A program made the translations under genes and the position numbers. A stretch of 64,000 nucleotides of DNA. Origin: Afipia clevelandensis ATCC 49720. GTDB taxonomy: Bacteria > Pseudomonadota > Alphaproteobacteria > Rhizobiales > Xanthobacteraceae. Positions 14,877-25,256 of the stretch are shown here, in pieces (the first letter of the stretch is position 1; each line of letters starts with the position of its first letter). Under the pieces are notes generated by a model, which worked only from the letters and a program-made list of their open reading frames with translations, made no database searches and was not told the origin of the DNA. The stretch is taken from positions 3,731,436 to 3,795,435 of the forward strand of contig NZ_KB375281.1 of NCBI RefSeq assembly GCF_000336555.1. The letters run 5' to 3'.

Positions 14877-17039
14877 TCAGCCTGCGGCCTTCGCTTCCTT
14901 GCGGCGAGCGTGCAGGATGAACTCGGTGTAGCCGTTCGGCTGTTCGCGGCCCTTAAACACAAGGTCACAAGCCGCCTGGAAGGCGATGCCGTCGAATTTC
15001 GGCGCCATCGGCTTGTAGAGCGCGTCACCGGCGTTCTGCTTGTCGACGATCGCCGCCATGCGTTTGAGCGATTCCATCACCTGATCCCTGGTGACGACGC
15101 CCTGATGCAACCAGTTGGCCAGATGCTGCGCCGAGATGCGCAGCGTGGCGCGGTCTTCCATCAGGCCGACATCGTGAATGTCCGGCACCTTGGAACAGCC
15201 GACGCCCTGATCGATCCAGCGCACCACGTAACCGAGGATGCCCTGGCAGTTGTTGTCGATTTCCTGCTTCACATCGTCCGGCGCCCAGTTCGACTGCGAA
15301 ACCGGAATGGTGAGGATGTCCGACAGCTTCGCCTTCGCCCGGCTCTTCAGCTCCTTCTGCCGCGCTCCGACATCGACCTGATGATAGTGTAGCGCGTGCA
15401 GCGTCGCAGCGGTGGGCGAGGGGACCCAGGCGGTGGACGCACCGGCCTGCACATGCGCGATCTTCTGCGCCAGCATGTCGGCCATCTTGTCGGGAGCGGC
15501 CCACATGCCCTTGCCGACCTGGGCGTGACCCGGCAGGCCGTTGGCGAGGCCGGTGTCGACGTTCCAGTCCTCGTAAGCCTTGATCCAGGGCTGCGCCTTC
15601 ATGTCGTTCTTGCGGATCATCGGGCCCGCTTCCATCGAGGTATGGATTTCGTCGCCGGTGCGGTCGAGGAAGCCGGTGTTGATGAAGCAGATGCGCTGCG
15701 CGGCGTTCTGGATACAGGCCTGCAGGTTCACCGTGGTGCGGCGTTCCTCGTCCATGATGCCGACCTTCAGCGTGTTGGCGGGGAGGCCGAGCATTTTTTC
15801 CACACGGCCGAAAAGGTCGACCGTGAGCGCGACTTCGTCCGGGCCGTGCATCTTCGGCTTGACGATGTAGACCGACCCCTTGCGGCTGTTCTTCAGCTTG
15901 CCCTTGCCTTTCAGATCGTGAATGGCAAGCAGGCCGGTGACGGCGGCATCGAGAATGCCTTCCGGAATTTCCTCACCGTTGCTGTCGAGCACGGCGTCGG
16001 TGAACATGTGATGGCCGACATTGCGGATCAGCATCATGCTGCGGCCGTGCAGGGTCAGCGTGCCCTTGCCATCCGCCGTGGTGTAGGTGCGGTCCGCGTT
16101 GAGCGCGCGGGTCAGCGTCTTGCCGCCCTTTTCAAAGTCGGCGGACAGCGAGCCGTCCATGATGCCGAGCACGTTGCGATAGACAAGAACCTTGTCCTCG
16201 GCGTCGACGGCGGCGACCGAGTCCTCCATGTCCAGAATGGTCGAGACAGCAGACTCAAGGATCATGTCGGCGACACCGGCCGGATCGTCCTTGCCGATTG
16301 CGCTGTTGCGGTCGATCACCACGTCGATGTGCAGGCCGTTGTTGACCAGCAGGATCGAGGTCGGCGCGGCGGCATCGCCCTGATAACCGGCGAGCTGCGC
16401 CTTGTTCTTCAGCGCGGTGGCGTTGCCGCTCTTGAGCTTGGCGGCGAGCTGGCCGTTCTCGATGTGATAGCCGGTCACGTCGCTGTGGTTGCCGGTGGCG
16501 AGCGGTGCGGCCTGATCGAGGAACGCCTTGGCCTTGGCGATCACCTTGTCGCCGCGCGCCTTGTTGTAGCCTTTGCCGCCTTCGCTTGGGTCGTGCGGGA
16601 TTGCATCGGTGCCGTAGAACGCATCATACAGGCTGCCCCAGCGCGCGTTCGCCGCGTTCAGCGAGTAGCGCGCATTGGTCAGCGGCACCACAAGCTGCGG
16701 GCCGAACATGGTGGCGAGTTCTTCGTCGACATTTGCGGTCTGCACATCCTTCGCCGCGGGCTCCGGCTGCAGATAACCGATCTCCTTGAGGAAGGCGGTG
16801 TAGGCGTTGATGTCGAATGCCTTGCCCTTGTTGGCCTTGTGCCAGTCGTCGATCTTCGCCTGTAGCGTGTCGCGGGTCGCGAGCAGTTCGCGGGTGCGCG
16901 GCGTCAGATCCTTGACGATCCCGGCAAGGCCCGCCCAGAAGGTATCCGGTGCAATGCCGGTGCCGGCGGTCGCTTCCTTGGCAATGAAGTCGGACAGAAC
17001 AGGAGCGATCTTCAAACCGCTGGCGTCGATACGTTTCAT
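14877..17039 (-). CDS. glcB: Malate synthase G
   Basis: A 720-residue cytoplasmic enzyme that condenses glyoxylate with acetyl-CoA to malate (glyoxylate bypass, glycolate use). The length and sequence fit the monomeric G isoform: [21 protein letters not shown] and [18 protein letters not shown] with the catalytic Arg/Asp/Glu regions. The [15 protein letters not shown] segment and the C-terminal [26 protein letters not shown] region are also typical, though shown only in part here. The start is ATG 17039. It is monocistronic, with a terminator at 14823-14851. Isocitrate lyase is not nearby. Confidence 0.97.
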   Translation of the reverse strand: MKRIDASGLKIAPVLSDFIAKEATAGTGIAPDTFWAGLAGIVKDLTPRTRELLATRDTLQAKIDDWHKANKGKAFDINAYTAFLKEIGYLQPEPAAKDVQTANVDEELATMFGPQLVVPLTNARYSLNAANARWGSLYDAFYGTDAIPHDPSEGGKGYNKARGDKVIAKAKAFLDQAAPLATGNHSDVTGYHIENGQLAAKLKSGNATALKNKAQLAGYQGDAAAPTSILLVNNGLHIDVVIDRNSAIGKDDPAGVADMILESAVSTILDMEDSVAAVDAEDKVLVYRNVLGIMDGSLSADFEKGGKTLTRALNADRTYTTADGKGTLTLHGRSMMLIRNVGHHMFTDAVLDSNGEEIPEGILDAAVTGLLAIHDLKGKGKLKNSRKGSVYIVKPKMHGPDEVALTVDLFGRVEKMLGLPANTLKVGIMDEERRTTVNLQACIQNAAQRICFINTGFLDRTGDEIHTSMEAGPMIRKNDMKAQPWIKAYEDWNVDTGLANGLPGHAQVGKGMWAAPDKMADMLAQKIAHVQAGASTAWVPSPTAATLHALHYHQVDVGARQKELKSRAKAKLSDILTIPVSQSNWAPDDVKQEIDNNCQGILGYVVRWIDQGVGCSKVPDIHDVGLMEDRATLRISAQHLANWLHQGVVTRDQVMESLKRMAAIVDKQNAGDALYKPMAPKFDGIAFQAACDLVFKGREQPNGYTEFILHARRKEAKAAG

Positions 17040-17325
17040 GATAAATCTCGCGGAACACGGCGAAAACGGTGCCGTCCTGGGCTTCAGGATGAGGTGATTG
17101 GATACCGCTTAAGGCGGAAAGACTGGCCACTTTTAACGCCAAATCCAAGCAAAAGAGAAGTCCCTTCCCCGGGCCGAACGGGCCCAGGTCCTCGCCGCTG
17201 TTTTGGGCAGCCGCGACCGGTGTGCTGCGGGACACGCCTTGGGTTGGCGGCTAATTTCGCTGTGCGAGACAGGCGGCGAGGCGGCCGTGATGACGGCCGC
17301 AGTCTTGGAGGTTATGCCTCGGACA

Positions 17326-19269
17326 TCAGATATTGGCCGCGAGGTCGTTGAGATCGCCGAACAGCACGCCGGTCTCGGCCAGCAGCCGCTCGATCGCTTC
17401 GGCGCCGTCGGCGACCGAACGTGCCGAGGTGTCGATGATGAGTTCGGCATTGGCCGGAGGCTGATAGTCGTTGGCGATGCCGGTAAAGCTCGGCAGGTCG
17501 CCCGCGCGTGCCTTGGCGTAGTGCCCCTTCGGATCGCGGCTTTCGCACACCTCCGCCGGAGTCGCGACATAGACCTCACGGAACAGATCGTCCGCGATAC
17601 GGCGTGCCTGTGCGCGGTCTTCGCTTGAAGGCGAGACAGCGGCGACAATGGCAATGTGTCCGTTGCGTGCAAGATGGGTCGCGACCTCAGCCAGGCGGCG
17701 GATGTTCTCGGCGCGATCCTTCGGCGAGAAGCCGAGATCGCCGTTGAGTCCGGCGCGCAGCGTATCGCCATCGAGCAGTAGCGGCGAGCCGCCACGGCTG
17801 AACAGCTTGCGCTCCAGTGCGCGCGCCAGTGTGGATTTTCCGGAGCCGGGCAGGCCGGTCAGCCAGATCACCGCGCCGCCATGGCCGTAACGCGCCGAGC
17901 GCTCGTCTGGACGCAATGCGGATTCGACCGGCACGATATCGACCGGAATGGCCCGCTGGCCGGAATCGACGCTCAATACCAGACCGCCGCCCGCGATGCG
18001 GCCGTTGACCTCGATCACCAAGCGGCCGGTGCGCGGATTTTCAGTGTAGGGGTCGGTGGCAACCGGCTTCGCCAGCGCGATGTCGATCTCGCCGACATGG
18101 TTGCGGCCGATAGCGGCAGAGGCCACGCTTTCAAGCTCGCCGGGATCGACCGCCTTGTCGATGGCGACGATGGTGGCGCGGCTTTCCATGGTGCCGAGAC
18201 GCACCAGAACCGATGCGCCGGCTTTCAGCGGTGCGTCATGCAGCCAGAAAATGCGGGCGCGCAGGCGGCGTGTGTCGCGCGGCGCGGCCTTGACGTGGGC
18301 GATGATGTCGCCACGCTCCAGAAACAGTTCGCGGTCCAGCGTAATGCCGACCGAGCGGCCTGCGCCTTGCCGCACATGAAGCGGCGTCTGCGGCCAGCTC
18401 TCGACCGACTTGACCTTCGCGACCTTGCCGGTCGGCATGATCACGATTTCATCGCCGGTGCCGATGTCGCCAGATTCAACGCGGCCCGCCACAATGCGCC
18501 GGTCGTCGAACTTGTAGATCGCCTGCACCGGTAAGCGCAGCGCCAGTTCGTCGAGCGGTCGGGCCGGGGTCAGGTGATCAATCGCCTCCACCACGGTCGG
18601 GCCTTGATACCAGCCGATATTCGCGGTGCGTTGGGTGACGCCGTCGCCATCACGCGCGGAGATCGGGATCACCGCAGTGGGCGTGACGCCGAGGCCGGTG
18701 AGATGTGCCGAGATTTCGTCGCTGATTTCCGCAAAACGCGCCGCGCTGTAATCGACGCGGTCCATCTTGTTGACCACCACGGCAACCTGCTTCACGCCAA
18801 GCAGGTGCAGCAGGTAGCCATGACGGCGGGTCTGGTCGCGCACGCCTTCCAGCGCGTCGATAATCAGGATCGCGCCGTCCGCCTGCGAGGCGCCGGTAAT
18901 CATGTTGCGCAGGAATTCGGCGTGGCCGGGCGCGTCGATCAGCACCACATCGCGCGAGGGCGTGCGGAAACGGATCTGCGTGGTGTCGATGGTGATGCCC
19001 TGGTCGCGCTCGGTCTGCAGCGCGTCGAGAAGGAACGACCACTCGAACGGCATGCCGCGCCGTGCGCTGACCGCTTGCAGCATTTCCAGCTTGCCGTCCG
19101 GCAGGCTGCCGGTTTCGTGCAACAGGCGGCCGACCAGCGTCGATTTGCCGTGGTCGACATGGCCGACAATGACGATGCGCACCTGCGGGCGGGTAAGCTC
19201 GTTCGGCGCGGAAGCGAGGGAAGCCTCGGATTCGATTTTCGATACAGCGATGTTCATCGGGGCGCTCAT
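17326..19269 (-). CDS. cysNC: Bifunctional sulfate adenylyltransferase subunit 1 / APS kinase
   Basis: A 647-residue fusion. Residues about 25-445 are the CysN GTPase of ATP sulfurylase ([39 protein letters not shown] and [10 protein letters not shown] as G1, G3 and G4). Residues about 460-640 are APS kinase CysC (P-loop [34 protein letters not shown]). With CysD it activates sulfate to APS and then to PAPS. It follows cysD after six bases. Since the neighbouring CysH looks like an APS-type reductase, PAPS may serve sulfotransferases or be an alternative substrate. Confidence 0.96.
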   Translation of the reverse strand: MSAPMNIAVSKIESEASLASAPNELTRPQVRIVIVGHVDHGKSTLVGRLLHETGSLPDGKLEMLQAVSARRGMPFEWSFLLDALQTERDQGITIDTTQIRFRTPSRDVVLIDAPGHAEFLRNMITGASQADGAILIIDALEGVRDQTRRHGYLLHLLGVKQVAVVVNKMDRVDYSAARFAEISDEISAHLTGLGVTPTAVIPISARDGDGVTQRTANIGWYQGPTVVEAIDHLTPARPLDELALRLPVQAIYKFDDRRIVAGRVESGDIGTGDEIVIMPTGKVAKVKSVESWPQTPLHVRQGAGRSVGITLDRELFLERGDIIAHVKAAPRDTRRLRARIFWLHDAPLKAGASVLVRLGTMESRATIVAIDKAVDPGELESVASAAIGRNHVGEIDIALAKPVATDPYTENPRTGRLVIEVNGRIAGGGLVLSVDSGQRAIPVDIVPVESALRPDERSARYGHGGAVIWLTGLPGSGKSTLARALERKLFSRGGSPLLLDGDTLRAGLNGDLGFSPKDRAENIRRLAEVATHLARNGHIAIVAAVSPSSEDRAQARRIADDLFREVYVATPAEVCESRDPKGHYAKARAGDLPSFTGIANDYQPPANAELIIDTSARSVADGAEAIERLLAETGVLFGDLNDLAANI

Positions 19270-19275
19270 ATGACG

Positions 19276-20181
19276 TCAGAGGTAACCGGCGACACGCAGC
19301 CGCTCGAAGGCATCTTCGGTTTCGTGATCGAGCGCGCGGCCGGCGCGCTCCGGAATTTTCGTGGCTTTCAGCTCGGCCAGGATCTCCTCGATGTTCGAGG
19401 CGTCCGACACGACAGGATTGGTGATGTCCTGATCGCCCAGCGAGCGATAGCGCTTGCCGTTGTTCGACAGATAGAGCGGAATGATCGGAATGTTCTCGCG
19501 CTGGGTGTAGGCCCAGATGTCTTCCTCGGTCCAATGCAGGATCGGGTGGATGCGCAGGTGCGCGCCCTGCGGCGGCGATGCGTTGAAGTGATCCCAGAAT
19601 TCGGGCGGCTGATCGCGCACGTCCCAGCCGCCTTCAAGACCGCGCGGTGAAAACACGCGCTCCTTGGCGCGGGTCGCTTCCTCGTCGCGGCGGATGCCGG
19701 CGATCAGGCCGTCGAAGCCATATTTGGCAAGAGCGAGCTTGAGGCCTTCGGTCTTGCGTGCGGCGGAGCGGGCCGCGGGCGGCAAGGTGGGATCAATTTC
19801 GTCGATGGGCGGGCAGTAATCCACTTTCAGATCGAGGCCCCATTCCTTCGCGTATTGATCGCGGAAGGCATACATCTCGGGGAATTTCTTCTGCGTGTCG
19901 ACATGCAGCGCGGGGAACGGCACCTTGCCGAAGAACGCCTTGCGCGCGAGCCAGATCATCACATTGGAATCTTTGCCGAGCGACCAGAGCAGCGCCAGTT
20001 TCTTCAGCCGGGCGAAGGCTTCGCGGAAAATGTAGATGCTTTGCGCTTCCAGTTCGTCGAGATGATCCATCGACGGCGCGGGCCTGGACACAAGCGAGCC
20101 GGGCGCCAGCGCAGCCTCGGGCACAAGAACGGACTTCGGTGCGGAAGACGCTGCCAGAGATGTCGCCGAAGGAGTGGCCAT
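19276..20181 (-). CDS. cysD: Sulfate adenylyltransferase subunit 2
   Basis: A 301-residue ATP-sulfurylase catalytic subunit of the PP-loop family. LALLWSLGKDSNVMIWLARKA carries the PP-loop (SLGKDS). HVDTQKKFPEMYAFRDQYA and the C-terminal QDITNPVVSDASNIEEILAE are typical CysD. Compared with the E. coli protein there is a 35 to 40 residue Ala/Pro/Ser-rich N-terminal extension before the LDELEAQSIYIFREAFA start of the fold. ATG 20181 is chosen; the frame runs further upstream into the promoter region. It is divergent from cysG, with a long inverted repeat between them. Confidence 0.95.
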   Translation of the reverse strand: MATPSATSLAASSAPKSVLVPEAALAPGSLVSRPAPSMDHLDELEAQSIYIFREAFARLKKLALLWSLGKDSNVMIWLARKAFFGKVPFPALHVDTQKKFPEMYAFRDQYAKEWGLDLKVDYCPPIDEIDPTLPPAARSAARKTEGLKLALAKYGFDGLIAGIRRDEEATRAKERVFSPRGLEGGWDVRDQPPEFWDHFNASPPQGAHLRIHPILHWTEEDIWAYTQRENIPIIPLYLSNNGKRYRSLGDQDITNPVVSDASNIEEILAELKATKIPERAGRALDHETEDAFERLRVAGYL

Positions 20182-20348
20182 GGGATTACTCCGTCCCGGG
20201 CGCGGGCTGTGCCCGCAGGCCGGTGTGAGCGCGGGATGCAACAGCACGCGTGCGGGGCAGGTCGCCGTCCGGATGTGACACGAGAAGATGCATCTCTTTA
20301 GCGCGGGGTTCGTGGTACAGATTTCTAAGTTTGCGGCGCAGCGTAGAA

Positions 20349-20402
20349 GAAATAATTTTCTATTTATGCCGCTTGCAAGATACATAAATAGAAAATAATT
20401 TC
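20349..20402. promoter_or_regulatory. Perfect 20-bp inverted repeat between cysDNC and cysG operons
   Basis: The left arm GAAATAATTTTCTATTTATG (20349-20368) is the exact reverse complement of the right arm at 20383-20402, around a 14-base centre. It is very A+T-rich in a G+C-rich genome and ends 33 bases before cysG. With no T-tract or G+C stem it does not look like a terminator. A shared operator for the divergent sulfur operons is the simplest reading; the regulator is unknown. Confidence 0.7.
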
Positions 20403-20435
20403 AGTCAACCCCGTAATTGGGGAGCGGAGTTTCAC

Positions 20436-21872
20436 ATGCGGTTTCTGCCCGTCTTTCTCGACCTGCAAGCTGGACCAGTCGTTCTGGTCGGGCAGGGCGA
20501 GCTTGCGCAAGCCAAGCTGCGGCTGCTGCTGGCGGCGGATGCGCGCGTGCGCTGGTACGCGACCGACGGCCGTCACGATGTCTCGCGCCTTGATGCGGCC
20601 GCGGCGTCTCGCGTCGAGCGCGCCGAGGGCGATCCGCTCACCGCCGACCTTTCCAATGTGATCGCGGTTCTGTGCGCGGGCGCGGGCGAGACCGGTCACG
20701 CCATGGCTGCTCGCGCACGTACGCTCGGCGTTCCTGTCAACGTGATGGACGAAGTGGCGCACTCGACCTTCATCTTCCCGGCGATTGTCGATCGCGGTGA
20801 TGTCGTGGTTGCCGTCGGCACCGGCGGCGCTTCACCTGTTGTCGCGCGCCGGGTGCGCGAGCGCATCGAGGCGATGCTGCCGGCGCGGATCGGCGATCTC
20901 GCCTCCTTCGCCGGCCGCTGGCGCGATGCGATCAAGGCTCGGCTTCCCGATGTGGCGATGCGCCGGCTGTTCTGGGAGCGCGTGATTGACGGCCCGATCG
21001 GCGCGGATGTGCTGGCCGGTCGCGTCAGCGATGCCAACCGCAAGCTGACAGCCCTTCACGATCCGGTGGCGTTCGCCGCGAGCGGCGGCGAGGGGATTGT
21101 CACGCTGGTCGGAGCTGGTCCCGGCGATCCGGATCTTCTCACCGTCAAGGCGCTGCGCGCGTTGCAGGACGCGGATGTGGTTTTCTACGATGATCTGGTG
21201 TCGCCCGAAATTCTCGACCGTGCGCGCCGCGATGCCGCGCGTGTGCCGGTGGGCCGCCGGGTCGGCAAGCCCGGCATTGGACAGGACAAGATTCATCGCC
21301 TGCTGATCGAGGCCGCTCAGTCCGGAAAGCGTGCTGTGCGGCTGAAGGGCGGCGATCCCTTTATCTTCGGGCGCGGCGGCGAAGAAATCGCGGCGCTGCG
21401 CGCGGCGGGCGTCGCTTACGCCGTCATCCCGGGCATCACCGCCGGCCTCGGCGCTGCTTCACAATTCGAGGTGCCGCTGACTTATCGCAAGGAAGCGCTA
21501 CGGATCACTTTCCTCACCGCGCACAAGGCGGAAGATGCCGGCAATGTCGACTGGTCCGCGCTGACCGACACCAGGATGACCGTCGTTGTCTACATGGGCA
21601 TGACGGCGGCCCCGGCCATTCGCGACGGCCTGCTCGCCGCGGGGCGTTCGCCGGATACGCCGGTCGGTGTATTCGCGCGCGTGACGCGGACCGATTCGCA
21701 AGCCGTGGTCGGCACGCTTCGCGATCTGCCCTCGCTCGCCGATCAGGTGAAGGCCGGTCCCGCCATCCTGATCATTGGCGACGTCGTTTCCCGCTCCGCT
21801 CCATGGCGGAACGGACAAGTCCAAGCAACCCCCGATGACCTCATCTCCGACCTGTTAATGGCTGCCGAATGA
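20436..21872 (+). CDS. cysG: Siroheme synthase, multifunctional
   Basis: A 478-residue fusion that makes siroheme for sulfite reductase. The N-terminal part (about 1-215) is precorrin-2 dehydrogenase and sirohydrochlorin ferrochelatase (MRFLPVFLDLQAGPVVLVGQG, then NVMDEVAHSTFIFPAIVDRG). The C-terminal part (about 220-478) is uroporphyrinogen-III methyltransferase (VTLVGAGPGDPDLLTVKALR, VRLKGGDPFIFGRGGEE, YAVIPGITAGLGAASQF). It is the first gene of a five-gene operon with DUF2849, cysI, DUF934 and cysH, and its stop overlaps the next start. GGAGCGGAG at 20421-20429 is a good ribosome site. Confidence 0.96.
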   Translation: MRFLPVFLDLQAGPVVLVGQGELAQAKLRLLLAADARVRWYATDGRHDVSRLDAAAASRVERAEGDPLTADLSNVIAVLCAGAGETGHAMAARARTLGVPVNVMDEVAHSTFIFPAIVDRGDVVVAVGTGGASPVVARRVRERIEAMLPARIGDLASFAGRWRDAIKARLPDVAMRRLFWERVIDGPIGADVLAGRVSDANRKLTALHDPVAFAASGGEGIVTLVGAGPGDPDLLTVKALRALQDADVVFYDDLVSPEILDRARRDAARVPVGRRVGKPGIGQDKIHRLLIEAAQSGKRAVRLKGGDPFIFGRGGEEIAALRAAGVAYAVIPGITAGLGAASQFEVPLTYRKEALRITFLTAHKAEDAGNVDWSALTDTRMTVVVYMGMTAAPAIRDGLLAAGRSPDTPVGVFARVTRTDSQAVVGTLRDLPSLADQVKAGPAILIIGDVVSRSAPWRNGQVQATPDDLISDLLMAAE

Positions 21873-22180
21873 CCTCACCTCTGCAACAGAAAATCAAGAT
21901 CACCGGTCCCTCCATCGTCACCGCCAATCGGACTCGCGACGGCGCGGTGATCTATCGGACCTCGACCCACGACTGGTCGGTAAAACTCGGCGATGCGGCC
22001 ATCGTGCGCAACGCCGACGACGCCCGGGCGCTGCTCGCCGAATCCGTCGCCGACGATGTCGGCTCTGTGGGCGCCTATATCGCGCCGGTGGAAATCGGCG
22101 AGGACGGGATTCAGCCCGGCAACCTGCGCGAGAAAATCCGTCAGCAGGGCGTGACGATTGATCTTCTCGTCTCGGCCTGA
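21869..22180 (+). CDS. DUF2849 sulfite-reductase-associated protein
   Basis: A 103-residue protein of the DUF2849 family. ITGPSIVTANRTRDGAVIYRT and the following DDARALLAESVAD fit the family, which is found almost only between cysG and cysI in alphaproteobacteria. No catalytic motif is visible and its function is unknown; a role in sulfite-reductase maturation or electron delivery is an inference from gene order. It overlaps cysG by four bases (ATGA) and ends 26 bases before cysI. Confidence 0.88.
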   Translation: MTSPLQQKIKITGPSIVTANRTRDGAVIYRTSTHDWSVKLGDAAIVRNADDARALLAESVADDVGSVGAYIAPVEIGEDGIQPGNLREKIRQQGVTIDLLVSA

Positions 22181-22206
22181 GCCGCGACAGATTCAAGGCA
22201 AGTGCA

Positions 22207-23862
22207 ATGTACGCTTACGACGAACTCGACCGGACCATTGTCAACGAACGTGTTTCGGAGTTTCGCGATCAGGTCGCGCGCCGGCTGTCCGGCGAACTGA
22301 CCGAGGACGAATTCAAGTCGCTGCGGCTGATGAACGGCGTTTATCTGCAATTGCACGCCTACATGCTGCGGATCGCGATTCCCTACGGCACCCTGTCGTC
22401 GAAGCAGCTTCGCGCGCTGGCCCATGTCGCGCGCAAGTATGACCGTGGCTATGGCCATTTCACCACGCGGCAGAATATCCAGTACAACTGGATCAAGCTG
22501 GCCGAAATTCCCGATGCGCTGGAGCACTTGGCCAAGGTCGGTATTCACGGCATGCAGACTTCCGGCAACTGCATCCGCAACGTCACCTCCGATCAATGGG
22601 CCGGCGTCGTCCCGGACGAAGTCGAGGATCCCCGCATCTGGGCGGAAATCCTGCGCCAGTATTCGACGCTGCATCCGGAATTCTCGTTCCTGCCGCGCAA
22701 GTTCAAGTTCGCGATCACCGCGAGCGATCATGACCGCGCAGCGATCAAGGTGCATGACATCGGTCTGCGGCTGTACAGGAATGCGGCGGGCGAGGTTGGC
22801 TTTGAAGTCATGGTCGGTGGCGGGCTGGGCCGCACCCCGTTCATCGCCAAGACCATCAATGAATTCGTCAGCCGCCGCGACATTCTGAGCTATGTCGAGG
22901 CGATCCTGCGCGTCTACAATCAATACGGTCGCCGCGACAACATCTACAAGGCACGCATCAAGATTCTGGTCCACGAGCTTGGCATCGAGAAGTTCAAGCA
23001 AGAGGTCGAGGAGGAATGGGTGCAGATGCGCGACGGCGCGCTGGCGCTCGATGAGGCCGAGATCGAGGATATCCGCTCGCGCTTTTTCTATCCCGATTAT
23101 GCCAAGCTCGAGGATACGCCGCCTGAACTGACCAAGGCGCTGCAGAATCCGAACTTCGAGGCCTGGTACAGGAACTCGGTTGCCCCGCACAAGCAGGCAG
23201 GCTACGGCATCGTTACGCTGTCGTTGAAGCCGGTCGGCGGGCCTCCGGGTGATGCCACGGCCGAACAGATGGACGAGATCGCCGATCTCGCGGACAAGTA
23301 TTCGTTCGGCGAAATTCGCGTCGGTCACGAACAGAACCTGGCTCTGCCGCATGTCGCCAAGCGCGATCTGCCGGCGCTTTGGCGCGCGCTCGACAGGATC
23401 GGCGTCGCGACGCCGAATGTGAACCTGGTCACGGACATTATCGCCTGCCCGGGTCTCGACTATTGCTCGCTCGCCAATGCGCGCTCGATTCCGATTGCGC
23501 AGGAGATCACGCGGCGGTTCGCCAATATCGACACGGCCAACCTGATCGGCCGGTTGCACATCAATATTTCCGGCTGCATCAATGCCTGCGGTCATCATCA
23601 CGTTGGCCACATCGGCATTCTCGGTGTCGAGAAGAACGGCGAGGAATTCTACCAGATCACCATCGGCGGCCGAGCCGATGAAGGTGCCACACTTGGACAA
23701 CTGGTCGGTCCGGCAGTGCCGTTCGATCAGGTCGCCGATGTGATCGAGGATATCGTCGAGGCCTATCTGGCGCTGCGCCAGCGACCGGGCGAGTTGTTTG
23801 TCGATACCGTGAAGCGCCTCGGTGTCGAGCCTTTCAAGGAGCGGGTCTATGCCACTCGTTAA
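22207..23862 (+). CDS. cysI: Sulfite reductase, siroheme / 4Fe-4S protein (nitrite/sulfite reductase family)
   Basis: A 551-residue enzyme that reduces sulfite to sulfide with six electrons. The duplicated ferredoxin-like repeats are visible, with HFTTRQNIQYNWIKL and the QTSGNCIRNVTSD stretch in the first half. The cluster ligands lie in IIACPGLDYCSLANARS and INISGCINACGHHHVGHIG (the paired Cys-x5-Cys and Cys-x3-Cys pattern). No flavoprotein subunit gene is present, so the electron donor is probably ferredoxin or a neighbour such as DUF934. It overlaps the next gene by 14 bases. Confidence 0.95.
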   Translation: MYAYDELDRTIVNERVSEFRDQVARRLSGELTEDEFKSLRLMNGVYLQLHAYMLRIAIPYGTLSSKQLRALAHVARKYDRGYGHFTTRQNIQYNWIKLAEIPDALEHLAKVGIHGMQTSGNCIRNVTSDQWAGVVPDEVEDPRIWAEILRQYSTLHPEFSFLPRKFKFAITASDHDRAAIKVHDIGLRLYRNAAGEVGFEVMVGGGLGRTPFIAKTINEFVSRRDILSYVEAILRVYNQYGRRDNIYKARIKILVHELGIEKFKQEVEEEWVQMRDGALALDEAEIEDIRSRFFYPDYAKLEDTPPELTKALQNPNFEAWYRNSVAPHKQAGYGIVTLSLKPVGGPPGDATAEQMDEIADLADKYSFGEIRVGHEQNLALPHVAKRDLPALWRALDRIGVATPNVNLVTDIIACPGLDYCSLANARSIPIAQEITRRFANIDTANLIGRLHINISGCINACGHHHVGHIGILGVEKNGEEFYQITIGGRADEGATLGQLVGPAVPFDQVADVIEDIVEAYLALRQRPGELFVDTVKRLGVEPFKERVYATR

Positions 23863-24361
23863 GGGCAACACTGTCGTCGCCGACGAATTCACTCACCTTG
23901 CCGACGATGCGGAACTCCCGTCCAGCGGTGCGGTGCTCGTGTCTGCGGAGCGCTTCCTAAACGATCCGGAAGCTGCATTGTCGCGTGGCGGCAAGACGGG
24001 CGTGATCTGGCCCAACAACCGCGACATCGACGAGTTGCTGCCGTATCTGGGCCGCCTCGCGGTGATCGCGCTGGTCTTTCCGATCTTCCGTGACGGCCGT
24101 GCCTATTCGCAGGCCAGGCTGCTGCGTGAGCGTCACACGTTCAAGGGCGAGCTGCGCGCCACCGGGCAAGTTCTGCGCGACCAGTTCCTTTTCATGCTGC
24201 GCGCGGGCTTCGACGCCTTCGAGGTGAAGAAGGAGAAGGACGCGCAGGTGTTTGCGGAGGTCGCACACCGCTTCTCGGTGTTCTACCAGCCGACTGGTGA
24301 CGGCCGTGTCACCGCGTTTCATCGCCGGCTGATGCATCTGCCGGAAGGAGTGCGTTCATGA
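23849..24361 (+). CDS. DUF934 protein of the sulfite reduction operon
   Basis: A 170-residue protein of the DUF934 family, regularly located between cysI and cysH in proteobacteria. The diagnostic block LAVIALVFPIFRDGRAYSQA is present, followed by RHTFKGELRATGQVLRDQ and FMLRAGFDAFEVK. It is sometimes annotated as an oxidoreductase, but no cofactor motif is obvious. ATG 23849 (preceded by AAGGAGCGGG) is chosen over the nine-codon-longer frame. It overlaps cysI by 14 bases and cysH by four (ATGA), so translation is coupled. Confidence 0.9.
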   Translation: MPLVKGNTVVADEFTHLADDAELPSSGAVLVSAERFLNDPEAALSRGGKTGVIWPNNRDIDELLPYLGRLAVIALVFPIFRDGRAYSQARLLRERHTFKGELRATGQVLRDQFLFMLRAGFDAFEVKKEKDAQVFAEVAHRFSVFYQPTGDGRVTAFHRRLMHLPEGVRS

Positions 24362-25104
24362 CCACGGTTGCATCCTCGTTTCTGTCGCAAACACCGGACG
24401 TTTCTTCGGCGCTGATCGTTGCCGAAGCCGCCGAGCTTGATCGCGCGCTCACCAAGGCGTCGCCGACGGACGTTATCGCGGCTGCGGTCAGGGCTGTGGG
24501 CCGTCACCGGCTCGCCGTGGTGTCGTCGTTCGGCACGGAGTCCGCTGCGCTGTTGAAATTCGCAGCCGAGGTCGATCCGGCGATTCCCGTGGTGTTTCTC
24601 GACACCGGCTGGCTGTTCGAGGAAACGCTCGCCTATCGCGACACGCTAACGAAGCTGCTCGGCCTGACCGATGTACGCACGATCCATCCGTTGAACGATA
24701 CACTCGACCGCGAGGACAAGGATCGCGACCTGTGGTTTTCCGATCCCGACCGCTGCTGCTTCATCCGCAAGGTCGAGCCGCTGGCGCGGGCGCTGTCGTC
24801 GTTCGATGGCTGGATCAACGGGCGCAAGCGGTTTCAGGGCGGCGATCGTGCGTCCATTCCCGTCGTTGAGGCGGATGGCGCCCGGCTGAAATTCAATCCG
24901 CTCGCCAATGTCTCGCAGGACGAATTGAAGGCCTTGTATGCGGCGATGGATCTGCCGCCGCATCCTTTGGTCGCATCCGGATTCACCTCGATCGGGTGTA
25001 TGCCTTGCACCAGCCGCACGCTTCCCGGCGAGGACGCGCGCGCGGGCCGCTGGCGCGACAGAGGCAAGACGGAGTGCGGCATTCACGTCACCAAAACTCC
25101 GTAA
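24358..25104 (+). CDS. cysH: Assimilatory adenylylsulfate (APS) reductase, 4Fe-4S type
   Basis: A 248-residue PAPS/APS reductase family enzyme. The P-loop-like VVSSFGTESAALLKFAAEVD and VFLDTGWLFEETLAYRD are typical CysH. The two cysteine pairs DRCCFIRKVEPL and GCMPCTSRTLPGED are the 4Fe-4S ligands that mark the APS-reducing subgroup, absent from E. coli-type PAPS reductase. The catalytic Cys is in KTECGIH at the C-terminus. It is the last gene of the cysG operon. This implies sulfate is reduced mainly from APS, with thioredoxin as electron donor. Confidence 0.94.
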   Translation: MTTVASSFLSQTPDVSSALIVAEAAELDRALTKASPTDVIAAAVRAVGRHRLAVVSSFGTESAALLKFAAEVDPAIPVVFLDTGWLFEETLAYRDTLTKLLGLTDVRTIHPLNDTLDREDKDRDLWFSDPDRCCFIRKVEPLARALSSFDGWINGRKRFQGGDRASIPVVEADGARLKFNPLANVSQDELKALYAAMDLPPHPLVASGFTSIGCMPCTSRTLPGEDARAGRWRDRGKTECGIHVTKTP

Positions 25105-25256
25105 AATTCTGCCTTTCTGAAATTCGTGATTTCTTGGAATGTTCGTTCCGCAATTCTGATAAGAATGAAATCCGGTTTCGTTGACAGAGCCTCATGAATT
25201 CCAGAGTTTCATGCCTCCTGACGACAACAATGTCGTCATGCCGGATGGAGATTGAA

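Noticed and set aside
15396-16865. 489-codon frame antisense to malate synthase
   Set aside because: Shadow of glcB with biased composition and no domain.
22141-23892. 583-codon frame antisense to cysI
   Set aside because: Shadow of a highly conserved reductase gene on the + strand.
25105-25256. GGAA/TTCC partial dyad and TTGACA upstream of sbp
   Set aside because: The dyad is imperfect and no acceptable -10 follows the TTGACA at the right distance, so no promoter is called.
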